This document shows, piece by piece, positions 20,305-31,476 of a stretch of DNA of 64,000 nucleotides. The DNA comes from Aspidapion aeneum. Taxonomy: Eukaryota; Arthropoda; Insecta; Coleoptera; Brentidae. The notes below the pieces were generated by a model. That model had not been told where the DNA came from, ran no database searches, and was given only the letters and a program-made list of their open reading frames with translations. The translations under genes were made by a program, and so were the position numbers. How positions within the stretch are numbered: position 1 is the first letter of the stretch; every line of letters begins with the position of its first letter. The stretch is taken from contig CAUYVT010000110.1 of assembly GCA_963576565.1 (NCBI GenBank), forward strand, positions 79,819-143,818, given 5' to 3'.

Positions 20305-21868
20305 AATAGTCTGTTTACCGGGATGAGTCAAATAAGGTGAATTTATGATATGTTAGGGTCCAAACCGTCATAATACTTGTCTCAAAAGATTGGGGGGTCA
20401 TCGGTTTCGTTTTCGAGTTAAAAATGCGAGTTTTTGTAGTTTTTTCTATAACTTCTCGTCAAATAGAAACAAAAAACTAATATTAATTTTATTTAGTTAC
20501 AAAAAGAAATCTTTTTAAGTATGTTCTCAATATTTACATACATAATGGTTTATGTAGTAAGTAAAATGATAGGTGTACTAGTTAACTATCGAGCGGAATA
20601 GTGTGGTTACCGACATGCGTCAGATGAGGTAAATTTGAGATATGTTAGAGCACGAGCCATCCGGAAACTTGTTTTAAAAAAATGGTGGGAGGGGGGGGAT
20701 CGGTTTCGTTTTCGAACTATACTGTTATGGATTTTTGGTACAACTTCTATCGTCTTCTAGAGACAAAAATTCATTATTTACAGTTTTGTCAATTAAGTTT
20801 TTTAACAGGCTTTTTTTCTGATGCAAAATATTTTTTTAGAACCCTCGGAAAGGGGTCTACTTACACTCAACTTTTCTTTTCAGTTTGTGTATGTGAGTAG
20901 CCCCTTTTCGTCCCCTACAGACAGTCACATTTCCTATATTCCAGCATTTATAGTATAAGTATATTACGACGGCTTAGGCTATAACATATCTCAAATTCAC
21001 CGCATCTGTCGCATCCCAGTACACAAACTATTCCATAAACAATTAGTACATATTTCATGCAAATTCAAAATTTTTTTGAAATTACTTTATTATTATTCCT
21101 GTATTTCTATTATTAATAATTTGCGCCACTCTGTAGATATGTGATGAAAACTATATGTCAAAAATTGAGAACGTACTAAAAAAGAATCTTTTTTTCAAAT
21201 AAAATTAAATTAATATTGGTTTTTTATTTCTATTTGACGAGAAGTTAAAGCAAAGAAATTACAAAAAGTCACATTTTTCCATATTCCATTGGCGCGCATT
21301 TACATTATTATAGCTCAAAAATGACACCGATGAATCCCCCAATATTTTTGTGTAAGTATCAGTCAGTATATCTTAAATTCACCTTATTTCACGCATCCCG
21401 GTAAACACACTATTCCGTTCATAATTAGTAAACATGTCATGCGTTAAATTAAAGAAATGTTTGAAATACCCTGTAAGTTAATCACATAACCTATTAAGTA
21501 TTTTCAGTTTCCTCTCTTTATATGTAATAAATCTCAGGTATTTTCCCTGTATTTTTTTTAATCATTATTTTGAGCCACTCTGTATGTATGTGATGCAAAC
21601 TATATGTCAAAAATTGAAAAAATTCTTAAAAGGACTCAATAAAATAAAATTAATATCGGTTTCTTATTTTTACTTGACGATAAGTTATTACAAAAAAAAT
21701 ACAAAAAGTCACGTTTTTCCATATTTCAGTGGCGCGCATTTAAACAAATATAGCTCGAAAACGAATCATATGACTTCCCAATTTTTTTTGGAAAAAAATA
21801 TCAGTAAGGTCTTGCCTTCAACATATCTCAAATTTAGCTCATCTGACGCATCCCGGTAAACAATGTAT
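20305..21868. repeat. Array of inverted copies of a ~300-bp unit
   Basis: A unit with GTTTACCGGGATG(A/C)GTCA, then GGTGAATTT and GATATGTTAG, starts at about 20312 and again, partial, at about 20600. Reverse-complement copies end near 21020 (CGCATCCCAGTACACAAAC), 21410 (CGCATCCCGGTAAACAC) and 21862 (CGCATCCCGGTAAACAA). Each complete copy contains TCTATTTGACGAGAAGTTA or its complement. Two forward and three reverse copies face each other, so the region can fold. No coding sequence. Confidence 0.75.
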
Positions 21869-21869
21869 T

Positions 21870-22740
21870 TAGTGCCTCCTCTTTTGAAAAATAAAAATAA
21901 AATGCACCTAAATGTAGTTTACACGAGTCAAAGGACCGCAAGCATACACGAACCCGATCCACGAGCTAGGCTTGCGCTGCGCCTGCGCTGGTGTCGTTGC
22001 GTTGGATCCCGGGCTTTAAGTTAGAAATTACGAGTTATGCTTTTTAGTAAAACCTGTTGAAGGTAATTGATAAGGCATTAAACTCTTTTAGCATCTATAC
22101 CCTTTTTGTGGCTAATAATGCAGAGGCCTTAGTGGTATATCTTTGAGCCAAAGTGTTAAGCCTAAATCATTTGTTGTTGTAATCTGCAGAGTTTTTTTAT
22201 GTGCTGGGTGGAAAAAAAAATAAGCCACTTTAGTCAAACAATAGATCCATGTGGACGCAGTGCATGGAGATCCACTAGGGCCTGCCACCACTTTCGAATA
22301 CATACATCTATACCCTTTGAACCTAACAGTCATTTTGATACTCAAAATGAAGCTGGGCAATATTTTTCGAGAAGCGTCTTAAAAAGTGATTAAATGAAAA
22401 TTTCTTATTTATCTAGGATTAGGAAAGAACGCACATTAATAAAAATGATATTTATATATTTTGTAAATTAGTGTAAATTAGGATTTTCGGCCAGGGCGGA
22501 AAAAAATTATGCAATTGACGCTAAGATGTTGTTTTGAAGAGGGTGAATTTAAAAACAATAATTTATTTATATTCTTTTCTTTACGTTTTTTGTTGCGCTG
22601 CCCATCTGCTACACCATAATATGTATGTTATGATATTGTCTGAAATGTATCTGTACTTACCTGCAATTATGTATGTCTGTTTTAAGTATGTTTAGTTTAA
22701 TTTAATTTAATAGTGCTTTTAATTACGAATTTCAATTTTA
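21870..22740. other. No gene; short GC-rich patch near 21960-22015
   Basis: The patch around GCTTGCGCTGCGCCTGCGC stands out from the AT-rich surroundings but has no frame or RNA fold that I recognise. ATCTATACCCTTT occurs at 22094 and 22309. Otherwise empty. Confidence 0.45.
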
Positions 22741-22747
22741 ATTTATA

Positions 22748-22812
22748 TCTGTAACCAACGCGTACAACTCAAAAACTATTTGATTGATTTTGATAAAATT
22801 TGATAGGTCCTT
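22748..22812 (+). repeat. Fragment of a microsatellite-linked interspersed repeat
   Basis: CTGTAACCAACGCGTACAA, then CTCAAAAACTATTTGATTGA, matches the core beside the CTGT repeat at 54860-54910. This copy lacks the microsatellite. Confidence 0.55.
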
Positions 22813-22918
22813 ATGTTTTGTTTCGGCTCTAGTTTGACTCATTTTAAGGTGCTTTAAATAAGTCTTTTGTGACTGAAAATAATATGTAGATATGGAACTA
22901 TAAAAACATACCCATTCC

Positions 22919-23086
22919 TTATTCTGTCAACATGCCAAACGGCCCATAAGGCGGCGGCTTACAAGGTACCGGTCCAAAAGGTACCGTCTCATAAGGCACA
23001 GGCCCATACAGCTCCGGCCCATACAGCTTCGGCCTTCCGGGATTTTTTTCATTTTCCCATATATCCTTGGATGTAAATGAGAATGA
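22919..23086 (-). CDS. Hypothetical Tyr-Gly-Pro-rich peptide, possible 3' exon
   Basis: A minus-strand frame of 55 codons between stops ends with L-Y-G-P-E-L-Y-G-P-V-P-Y-E and, further on, P-F-G-P-V-P and P-P-P-Y-G-P-F-G-M-L-T-E, then TAA at 22919-22921. There is no ATG near its start. A possible splice acceptor (TTTACATCCAAG) precedes GATATATGG in frame, so a last exon is conceivable. The YGP repetition resembles low-complexity structural peptides, but I do not recognise a family. It could equally be an 18-bp minisatellite (GGCCCATACAGCTCC units). Confidence 0.25.
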   Translation of the reverse strand, partial: SFSFTSKDIWENEKNPGRPKLYGPELYGPVPYETVPFGPVPCKPPPYGPFGMLTE

Positions 23087-24660
23087 TTATTGATATGATT
23101 CTAATTGAGGCCATATGTCGTCTTTCTTATTCTAATACATACATATATGTCTTGTAGGGTTCCGGCGTCGACAGGAAATACCATTTAAAATTAGAAGAAT
23201 AAAAATAGAAGCCATGAAACAGTGGCGGTGAAAAATGGTGAAGAACAGCTTAAGTAATATAATATTGATTTTTTTAAAGGTTTTCTTGGGTATAGGGAAT
23301 GGAATGAGAAGCAATTTACCTTATTGCGACGTTTCGACCTTTATTTAGTCTTTTTCAAGCTCTACGAACAACAAGCTTTGTGTACAATTTGGAAAAATGA
23401 AAATGTATAAAAATAGAGAGAGTAAAAATAATTATTATATAAATGAACCTTTATAGACAAAAACTATAACTTTATCTAAAGCAACTCATTTAGATTTGAT
23501 CGTTTATCCATTTAAATGTCTGGTGAATAGGCAGCATATTAGCATTCTATCAGTAAAAATTACAATCACAACAACCAATTTAATTTTAAAAATGCTCGCT
23601 TGAAAAGAGCTCTGATTTTAAAATAAACAACAACGTAACCTTAAAAACAATTACAAAATAAATAAATCTACTAAGCCAAAAAATTTTACCACCTAAGAAT
23701 CAATTTTTAGCTTAAATCCCTTATCCTTATATTGTTTATAAAATCTGTAAAATTTTACAATATGGCAGATTTTAATTATGCTAAAAACTTTGTTGGACAC
23801 CAAAGAATTTCAGATTTTACTATACTCGTTCTAAAGTATCAAGTTAATATTCTTTTGACATTTTTATTTTTGAATTAACATACCTACTTACATAAAATTT
23901 TAAGTTTTTGAGGACTATTTCCGTCATATAAAATTCGAATTTTTGTTCTACGAAAGAACCTCGCAAATATTATCTTAAAATATAAAATTTAGGTCTAGAT
24001 CCGCCACTGGAAATGAATAAATGAATGAAAGTTATTTTCCGTTTTTGCATCGGAATGCCCCGGTTTCAAAATAGACAATGCAGAATAATAATTTTCTCCA
24101 AGATAATTTTAGCTTTTTGAACATTCTTGTACCCGCTCTTCTTTACGAATGCAAAATTGGAGCAACAGGCGTAACTTTCATGCTCGCTTTACAAACTTTG
24201 GATATATAACTTTTTTTCAAGGAGTTTCCTTAACGCCATATTTGTACAGTGAAAACCTAAATGTACGGTGTACATTTTTAGCCGATGAACGGAAATACAT
24301 TGATTCAATGTACACGAATATTAATACAACGAACACGTTCATTGATTGATTCAATGAAAATTTACATCAATATCTTTTTTTGTTGGATAAAAATCAATAA
24401 AATTAATAAACAGAACTTTTCCAGTCAGTAATAAATCATTCATGGAAAATTTTTGGAAAATAAAGTAATTTTTGGGTAAAATTTTTAAAAAATAATCCTG
24501 TTGTTAATTTTTGTCATACAAATTTAAATTTGGTACAAAATTGCGGTTTATGCATTGGTTATTTATTTACTGGAACTAAAGATTATGACATTTATTTTAA
24601 GTAGGGGAAAAGCCCGGACCCCCTGGGATCCGCCACTGCCAAGTTTTATCTAGATTTTAT
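23087..24660. other. No gene; isolated MITE end at about 24000
   Basis: GATCCGCCACTGG at about 23998-24010 is a right end of the CAGTGGCGGATC type without a left partner that I can see; another is at 24628-24640. The rest is AT-rich and non-coding. Confidence 0.45.
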
Positions 24661-25417
24661 ATCGTAGGTCCAATGCCAAAGTCACGAATGTGCAATTTTG
24701 CAAAGCCAAAACAACGAATGTTCTTTTTTTTTGAAAAACGTTACAAAAATTTAACATTTTTAACCGACATTATTTCTTGTTTTACGAAAGTAAACCTTTC
24801 AATAGTGGTTAAGTATAGTTTTTGCAAAGTCAGTTGAACAAAGTTTAAAGCCGACCACCGGCATATCCTTTAAAGAAAGTGACATGGGCGGCGGTAGATA
24901 TAATCTTGAAAATTATTTCATTTAATTATGGCGTAACCTAAAGAAATAAAAATAGATAATAAAACTTTCTATTCCTATACCTACAGAAACGACACTGATT
25001 TATTTTCAAACTCCTCATACTGCCGACTAAAGGGGTCCCGCAAAGAACACCTGAAAGCAATTAAAAGCGCATCTCAAAAAATCTGCCAATCAGGTGTCGT
25101 CCATCCACCTGGGCTGGGTCGGTCCGAAAACGAATACTTTGTGCTCGGACCGCAAAGAGCCGCGCCTTTTCTCTGTCGGTAGGGTTGAAATTATACCAGG
25201 AAGATTTTATATGAATTTGGATAACTTTTGAAGGGCAGAATATATCAAAATTTCATGAAATCGATAAAACCCCGTATTAGGAGCAATTCAGGTTACTTTG
25301 CAAAAACTATACCACAAAATGAAATCTCTATTTTTTACAATGTCTTCAATGTTTAAAAGGCGTTTTTCTTAAAACATCAATTATGCACATTCGTGACTTT
25401 GGCATTGGACCAACGAT
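24661..25417. mobile_element. Inverted-repeat element, ~757 bp
   Basis: Left end ATCGTAGGTCCAATGCCAAA continues GTCACGAATGTGCA. The right end (25384-25417) is its reverse complement, TGCACATTCGTGACTTTGG then CATTGGACCAACGAT. Terminal repeats are about 34 bp with one indel. No transposase or clear target duplication; the interior is non-coding. Confidence 0.75.
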
Positions 25418-25771
25418 ATACAAAACCCTTTTTGGATCAAAACTGAAAATCTTTTTGGATCACCCATGAAAATCCCCAAAAAACATCAGATTTGGCCCAC
25501 CCTGTATAGGTACCAGTGTTAGGTACCTAATACATCATAAAAACATCCTTTAAAACCGGAAATTCGGCTTTTCCTATACCCAGAATTTTCAAAGGAATTC
25601 TCTTCAAACATTCTTTTCATGGGTAGGTCATGATAAAACTGAATACCAGTAAGCAGAATGGTGTGGTAGTGCCTGTGACTGCCTTTTATTGTATACCAAC
25701 AAACCTGTCATTATATTATACTTTAGCAACAAGTAACAGCATACCTATACAAGCATACCTACATAGTCGTA
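25418..25771. other. No gene recognised
   Basis: Spacer between two inverted-repeat elements, with no supported feature. Confidence 0.45.
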
Positions 25772-25778
25772 GTACATG

Positions 25779-25931
25779 CAGGGGCGGATCTAGGAACTTC
25801 ATTTAGGGGGGAAAATAACATATTGCATAAAACTATACATATTGACCAGGACGTATATTCTGTGTATTAGTATGAGTTTTAAGGAAGGGGGGGAAATTTC
25901 CCCTTTTTCCCCTCCCGTAGATCCATGCCTG
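25779..25931. mobile_element. hAT-like MITE, GGGCGGATC family
   Basis: Starts CAGGGGCGGATCTAGG and ends GTAGATCCATGCCTG, flanked by GTACATG on both sides (25772-25778 and 25932-25938). Interior matches 11090-11249. Confidence 0.8.
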
Positions 25932-26053
25932 GTACATGTCGGTACTATAAAAATTTATACCTTAATAAAAACCTAATAATTTGGCGTAATTTTTTGCATG
26001 ACTTACTATTTTACGACAAAGTAATAATCTCCCTGCATGGTTTTCCCTCATAG

Positions 26054-26241
26054 CAAGCACGGATTTGAGGGGGGGTATCGGGGTAATTACCCCCACCCCT
26101 AGAAACAAAAATAAGCATTTTTTCTTAGTAATTAAAAAGAAACCAATAGAATTACCCCCACTAGAAAAAAAAGTTATATTACAAATAATTTTTTCGTCGA
26201 CTATTACTTACCCCCTAGATTTTGAACAAGATCCGCGCTTG
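26054..26241. mobile_element. Short inverted-repeat element, hAT-like, 188 bp
   Basis: Starts CAAGCACGGATTTG and ends CAAGATCCGCGCTTG, imperfect inverted ends. Flanks CCTCATAG and CTTAATAG agree at 6 of 8 positions. The 77-residue frame across it follows the repeat and is not evidence of a gene. Confidence 0.6.
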
Positions 26242-26451
26242 CTTAATAGTCACGAAGATTTTCAAAAAGGTTGGATTTGCGGTATATTTTATTGCTGATC
26301 TACTTTAAAGACCCGGCTGATGCCACTCTTGAGCATTTTGAAATCGTCGGATATCTAGTTTAGTTGTAAGTTTTTAAATAATTTTCTTGAAAATGAAGCT
26401 GACTGTGGAAATAGTGAGTACGCCCCGTCATAGACAATAAAAGTTTATTCT

Positions 26452-26604
26452 AAAGTCCGCTTGACATGGAGCAACTTGCAGTTGCATGCAAGTTTAGGGT
26501 CCTTGGCATGACATCTCTTGTATAAACAAACAAATATGTCTCATCTAGGGGCACTAATCTTGCATGCAACTGCAAGTGTATCGCTCAATGTCAAGTGGCC
26601 TTAA
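26452..26604. mobile_element. Small hairpin MITE with ~40-bp arms
   Basis: GCTTGACATGGAGCAACTTG with CAGTTGCATGCAAG on the left is mirrored by CTTGCATGCAACTGCAAG and GCTCAATGTCAAGTGG on the right, around a ~65-bp loop. Confidence 0.7.
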
Positions 26605-26646
26605 ATGATGGATAACATGCTTGGGTTAAAATTGCAACTAACATTT

Positions 26647-26868
26647 CAGTGGCGTCCGTAAAAAAAAAGCGTTTTCGTAATTTTTTAAGACAACAAATAC
26701 ATTTTATACATATTAAGTTAGACATCAATAGTCGATAAATTTTATTCTCCAAAATAAATCCTAATACATAGATTTTCCTGAATTGCTTAGTTTTTCTGCG
26801 AACAGCAAAAACCATATAATATAGATATTTTGTTAAATACATATCTTTTTAATTTACGGACGCCATTG
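26647..26868. mobile_element. MITE with CAGTGGCGTCCGTAAA ends, 222 bp
   Basis: Left CAGTGGCGTCCGTAAA and right TTTACGGACGCCATTG are inverted repeats. I could not find an 8-bp flanking duplication. The 83-residue minus-strand frame inside it is not convincing. Confidence 0.65.
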
Positions 26869-27212
26869 GAGCGTTACACATAGTCTAAACTGTACTGTAG
26901 TGACTTTGTTTATGAGAATATTGGTTAAATTTAAAAATGTTGGTGTATCTTTTCTGGAAGAGTAGTGAGCAGGTAGTTTAAAAATATTTTCTATAGGTCT
27001 TTTCATGGACTTTAAATTTTCTCATTGGTTCTGTCTCAAGATACTGAAGCATGCATTTACTAATATCTACTAAGACCATGAATGATGGTGACGGATGCTT
27101 TGCAAAATATCGACCTCGATATCAATATAATTTTTATTGTCACAAATACATAGTTATTAATTATTCATGTGCTTAAAGAACTGTCGAAACCATAATTTTT
27201 AGATCATAATAA
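26869..27212. other. No gene recognised
   Basis: AT-rich spacer with no supported feature. Confidence 0.45.
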
Positions 27213-28870
27213 CAGTGTGCCATTATGCCGTTCGACAGTCATAAAACTGTCCGAAAAATCCGAATGCGCACGCAATGCAGTACGAGGACTGTTTTAAAAC
27301 GGCGTTGGTTTGATGGAACGTAACTAAAAGAAAGGGCAGGTTTTTTCGTCTCGAGTAAAGATAGATCGAAGGCAACGTATGAATTCGAGAGCACGAAATT
27401 AAAGTTGCACACAGAAAGGATTACACAACTACATAGCACTATCATAATACATTTTTAATTTTAGTTCTTTAAAATGCAGTTAAAACTACATTAATTTAAT
27501 TGATATTCACAAACTATAAACCACTACAGACTGCCTGATAAGCTAAATACACCAAAAATTAAAACGAACTTGATTAGCACAAATTTTTGGGCGAAACTTG
27601 TGAAAAAATATTTATTTTTTCTAATATCACAAGTGTTATGTGAAATTTATATATTTATTTATTTGTATTTTAATTTTAACAAAATATTTGTAAAATTACC
27701 TACATATTATAGAAAGCCTTAATATTCACAAAGTTTTTGTGATTTTATTCATTTTTAGGAAATAGAGATCATAATCCTCCTAAGAAGTTAGGAAAATTAC
27801 ATTTTGTAGCTTGTACTTTGGTAGGTATATGTAGTCAATGACCTTAATGTCGATGCCATAAAGCGAAGTCGTTTGTTCTTCCGTGTAAAATTTCACATCC
27901 GGTGTTCTCTTAACTTTTAGGTCACAGGTCACCGGGATTTGCTGCGATCAGGGTAAACCCTTATGTTTCTATTCGTATCCAATCACCTGCTAAACTAGTT
28001 TTTCTTTATCTAAGCAGGCTACCCTATGGCCATTATAGCTTTTTTCCATGTGGTATACCTACAACATTCCGCAGTCCCGTATTAATAAAATTAAGAAGCT
28101 CTTGCAAAAAATTTACGTAGCTTTTTATTTTGACAAAAATTTAAATTTTTTGGGTTATTCACTGTTTTTTAAATTTTCTCAGACAAAAATAAATTTAATG
28201 TAATTTTATAGTATATTTTTATCTCAGGTGATGTAAATTAGAGATGTGCGAGTTTTACATACAATTTTTCCAGTGCAACATATGATAAACACAGACAAGG
28301 AACAGCGGCGTAGCGTGCCCGAAAGGGCGGGGGGGGGGCGACCGCTAAAAAGGGCGCCTCTGGAAATCTGAAAACTGATGACAAATCGTGTGACAAAAAA
28401 AACAAAAAGGTCAAAAAGGCGCCTCTCACAAATCTTGCGACCAAACAAAAAAAAAAAAAAAAAACAAAAAGGTCATCATGTGTCAGAGGGCGGCCGATAA
28501 GTCACAAGGGCGCCTCTCACTCACGCATCTTGCGGCAAAAAAAAAAAAAAGGTCATCATGTGTGAGGGGGCGGCCGATGAGTCACAAGGGCGCCTCTCCC
28601 ACCTATGGGGCGCCACTGCCCTCGGGGCGGGGGGGGGCGATGAACCCCCCGCGCCCCTCCCCCACGCTACGCCGCTGACAAGGAAAAGAGAGAGAGAAAT
28701 CATTTCTAATGCGCCTGTCTTCAATCCTTGTATTTCAGAGGAGTCCGAAGCCGGATTATGTGGCCTGACGGAACGGAAAACTGACTGTCGGATAACAGTA
28801 CCACGTCGACCTGGAACGCAAATAGGATTTTTCAGATGGTTTTATGACTGTCGAACGGCCTGATGGAACG
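27213..28870. mobile_element. DNA transposon copy 1, GCCGTTCGACAGTCATAAAA ends
   Basis: The left end (27213-27261) and right end (28825-28870) are inverted repeats of about 46 bp sharing GTTCGACAGTCATAAAAC and CGAAAAATCC-type sequence. The body at 27545-28270 matches 30265-31010, and 28680-28865 matches 31225-31425. No transposase frame, so non-autonomous or decayed. A 375-bp MITE is inserted at 28303-28677. Confidence 0.75.
28303..28677. mobile_element. hAT-type MITE, 375 bp, with perfect 8-bp target duplication
   Basis: Starts CAGCGGCGTAGCGTG and ends CACGCTACGCCGCTG, exact inverted repeats. ACAAGGAA flanks both sides (28295-28302 and 28678-28685). Inside, a unit of about 79 bp (AAGGTCATCATGTGT ... 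GTCACAAGGGCGCCTCTC) is present twice plus a partial copy. GC-rich compared with its surroundings. The 101-, 66- and 67-residue frames here are repeat by-products. Confidence 0.93.
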
Positions 28871-30214
28871 TAATTAATAAAATTTTAACATGCTTTTTTT
28901 GTACCTATAAAATGGGTGCAAGGTGCAACGCTTAATATTTCATTAAAAAAACACTCCAGTCTTAGCGTCTTAATTGTAAAGATATGTCAATCGTGGCAGG
29001 CTTGTCTATTACAATACAATAGAATGGAATTTAAAATGAATGAAAAATTATTCCGGTTGCCAGGAACTATTAAGCTTAGAGCACACCTACACTGTGTCTA
29101 GAGTAAAAAGGAACCCAAAACAGTTAGATGGTGGGTAATACACAGATTATTTTTTTAGTTAAATAAAAATAATTTCTTTAAATAGATTGAACCAAACGTG
29201 TATAAAGCCTAAAAACTGAATTTAAGATACACAAGTTTTTGTTTATTTTTTGTGAATATCTGATATAGATTTAATCTAAAACATATTATAGGGTGCGACA
29301 CTTCATGTTACCTCTAGAGCCATCTTTTTCAACTGGCTTGAAATTTTTATCAACCTTGACTTTTTAGTGTAGTTACACAAATTATACATGCTGGAGGGTA
29401 ATACAAACAGTTTAAAATAAAGATATAAAATAAAATAATTACAGCAGATTGATTTTAAGTCATGTATCCATGCAAATTGTTTTTTCTTGTGATAAGCATG
29501 CAAATAAAAAAAAAGTATTATTCTAGGCTTTAAAAAACTTGATTACACCTCATTTACTTAGACGCACCATTTATAACCTTATTTTTCAGAACATTTAGTC
29601 TGTTACATATAACATAAAGCTTTTAAAACAGAGCGCAAATCAGTACGTACCAAATTGAACATCCAACATCATGCCGTAATGAATAATCCAAAATATTGCC
29701 AAAAGTTCGCGTTAAATATCCTATACCAGTTCGTCTTATCCAAAATGTACTTTCGAAAAAAAAACCACTACATTTTCAAAACACTATAAACTATTTTCTT
29801 TTAACACATTAGTACGTACCTCGTACTACATACATAGTTTAGTTACTTTACTTAAAATTTAAAAAACTTTCCTTTTAGATGCATATTTTTAGTGTCTTAT
29901 TAATAAGATAACGTTTAGATCATGGAGATAAAACAAAACAATGTCTAGTAAGATTGCATTCATAATACAAACAAAAGCGTATGTATGTGTACACAGTAGA
30001 CATTTAAATCGTATGTAACAACGCAATATAACGACGCAAAAGTAAAGGAACCGCGACCACAGTATGACTGAAGCAAGTAGGCGAGCTTTGGATTTTACAG
30101 TAATGGTCCGCTGGCATAGCCTGCTGAGCCACTCGGCGGAAAAATAATTTTTTGTAATATTTTTTGTTAAACAGAGTATTGCATTCAGAACAAACAGGAT
30201 TCTACTTAAGTAGT
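28871..30214. other. No gene recognised
   Basis: About 1.3 kb between the two copies of the same transposon. AT-rich. A 112-residue minus-strand frame at 29889-30227 shows no motif and ends within the next transposon end. Confidence 0.5.
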
Positions 30215-31427
30215 AGTGTTCCATCATCCCGTTCGACAGTCATAAAACCATGGGCGCACCCAAATTACTTACACCAAAAATTAAAACAAACTTGCATTAG
30301 CACATATTTTTGGGCGAAACTTGTGAAAAATATTTATTTTTATGTGAAATTTATAAATTTATTTATTTGTATTTTGTAATTTGATTTTTACAAAATATTT
30401 TTGAAATGACCTACATATTATAGAAAACCTTAATATTCACAAAGTATTTGTGATTTTATTCATTTTGAGGAAATAGCCTTAAAGCTAGGTCGTTTGTTCT
30501 TCCGCCAAATCTGGTGTAAAATTTTACATCTGGTGTTCCCCTCTTCTTTTAACTTTTAGTTCACAGATCATCGGGATTTGCTGCGATCAGAGTAAACCCT
30601 TATGTTTCTATTCCCATCCAATCACCTGCTAAACTAGTTTTTCTTTTTCTAAGCAGGCTACCTTATGGTCAGTATAGCTTTTTTCCATGTGGTATACGTG
30701 CAACATGCCGCAGTCCCGTAGAAATAAAAATTAAGAGGCTCTTGCAAAAAAATCAACAGATGTTGCACAATTTTTTTTTGGAAATTTAAAAATTATTTGT
30801 ATATTTACGTGGCTTACCCGGCATTTTGTCATGTGTTATATATAATATATAATATAATCTAGCGTTGTAAAACCCAATTTATTTTGACAAAAATTTTAAT
30901 TTTTTGGGTTATTCACTGTTTTTTGAATTTTCTCAGACAAATATAAATTTAATGTAATTTTATGGTATATTTTTATCTCAGGTGTACAGGTATAATTTTT
31001 CCAGTGCATATTTATGATACCCTTAATTACCTAATTTAAGTAATTAAGCCTTAAAAAATAAAAGTGTTTTTTTTTAAATCTTTTAATGTTGCATGGTCAA
31101 AATTTAATTTAATTTTATTCTTTATCTAATTATTTGATTTTGCTTAGTTTATATGTATTAACTTGTTGTTTTTCTTAAGTGCACTATTGTAAAATTTTTA
31201 AATGGGCTTGACCCGTAAATAAATAAAGACAGAGAAAGAAAAGAGAGAGAGCAAACAGTTTTGATGCGCCTGTCATCAATCTTTGTATTTCCGAGGAGTC
31301 CGAAACCAGTTTAGGTGGCTTGATGGAACGGAAAACTGACTTTTCGATAATAGTACAACGTCGACCTGGAATGCAACTAGGATTTTTCGGACGGTTTTAT
31401 AACGGTCGAACGGCGTGATGGAACACT
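30215..31427. mobile_element. DNA transposon copy 2, same family as 27213-28870
   Basis: Ends AGTGTTCCATCATCCCG (left) and CGGCGTGATGGAACACT (right) with a longer inverted repeat behind them. Compared with copy 1 it lacks about 300 bp after the left end. There CATGGGCGCACCC, the tip of another MITE family, joins directly to the shared body. No coding frame. Confidence 0.75.
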
Positions 31428-31476
31428 GCTATAATATGGCGCTCCTATGTTTTATCAACCCTTCTTTAAGCATGGT

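Noticed and set aside
21955..22020. GC-rich patch as a possible tRNA or promoter
   Set aside because: No cloverleaf, box motifs or initiator could be recognised.
28224..28863. Several frames of 66-101 residues on both strands
   Set aside because: They lie within or across the GC-rich hAT MITE and its tandem units; GC-rich repeats keep frames open by chance.
29889..30227. 112-residue minus-strand frame
   Set aside because: No motif, Cys/Leu-rich low-quality sequence, and it runs into the end of a DNA transposon.
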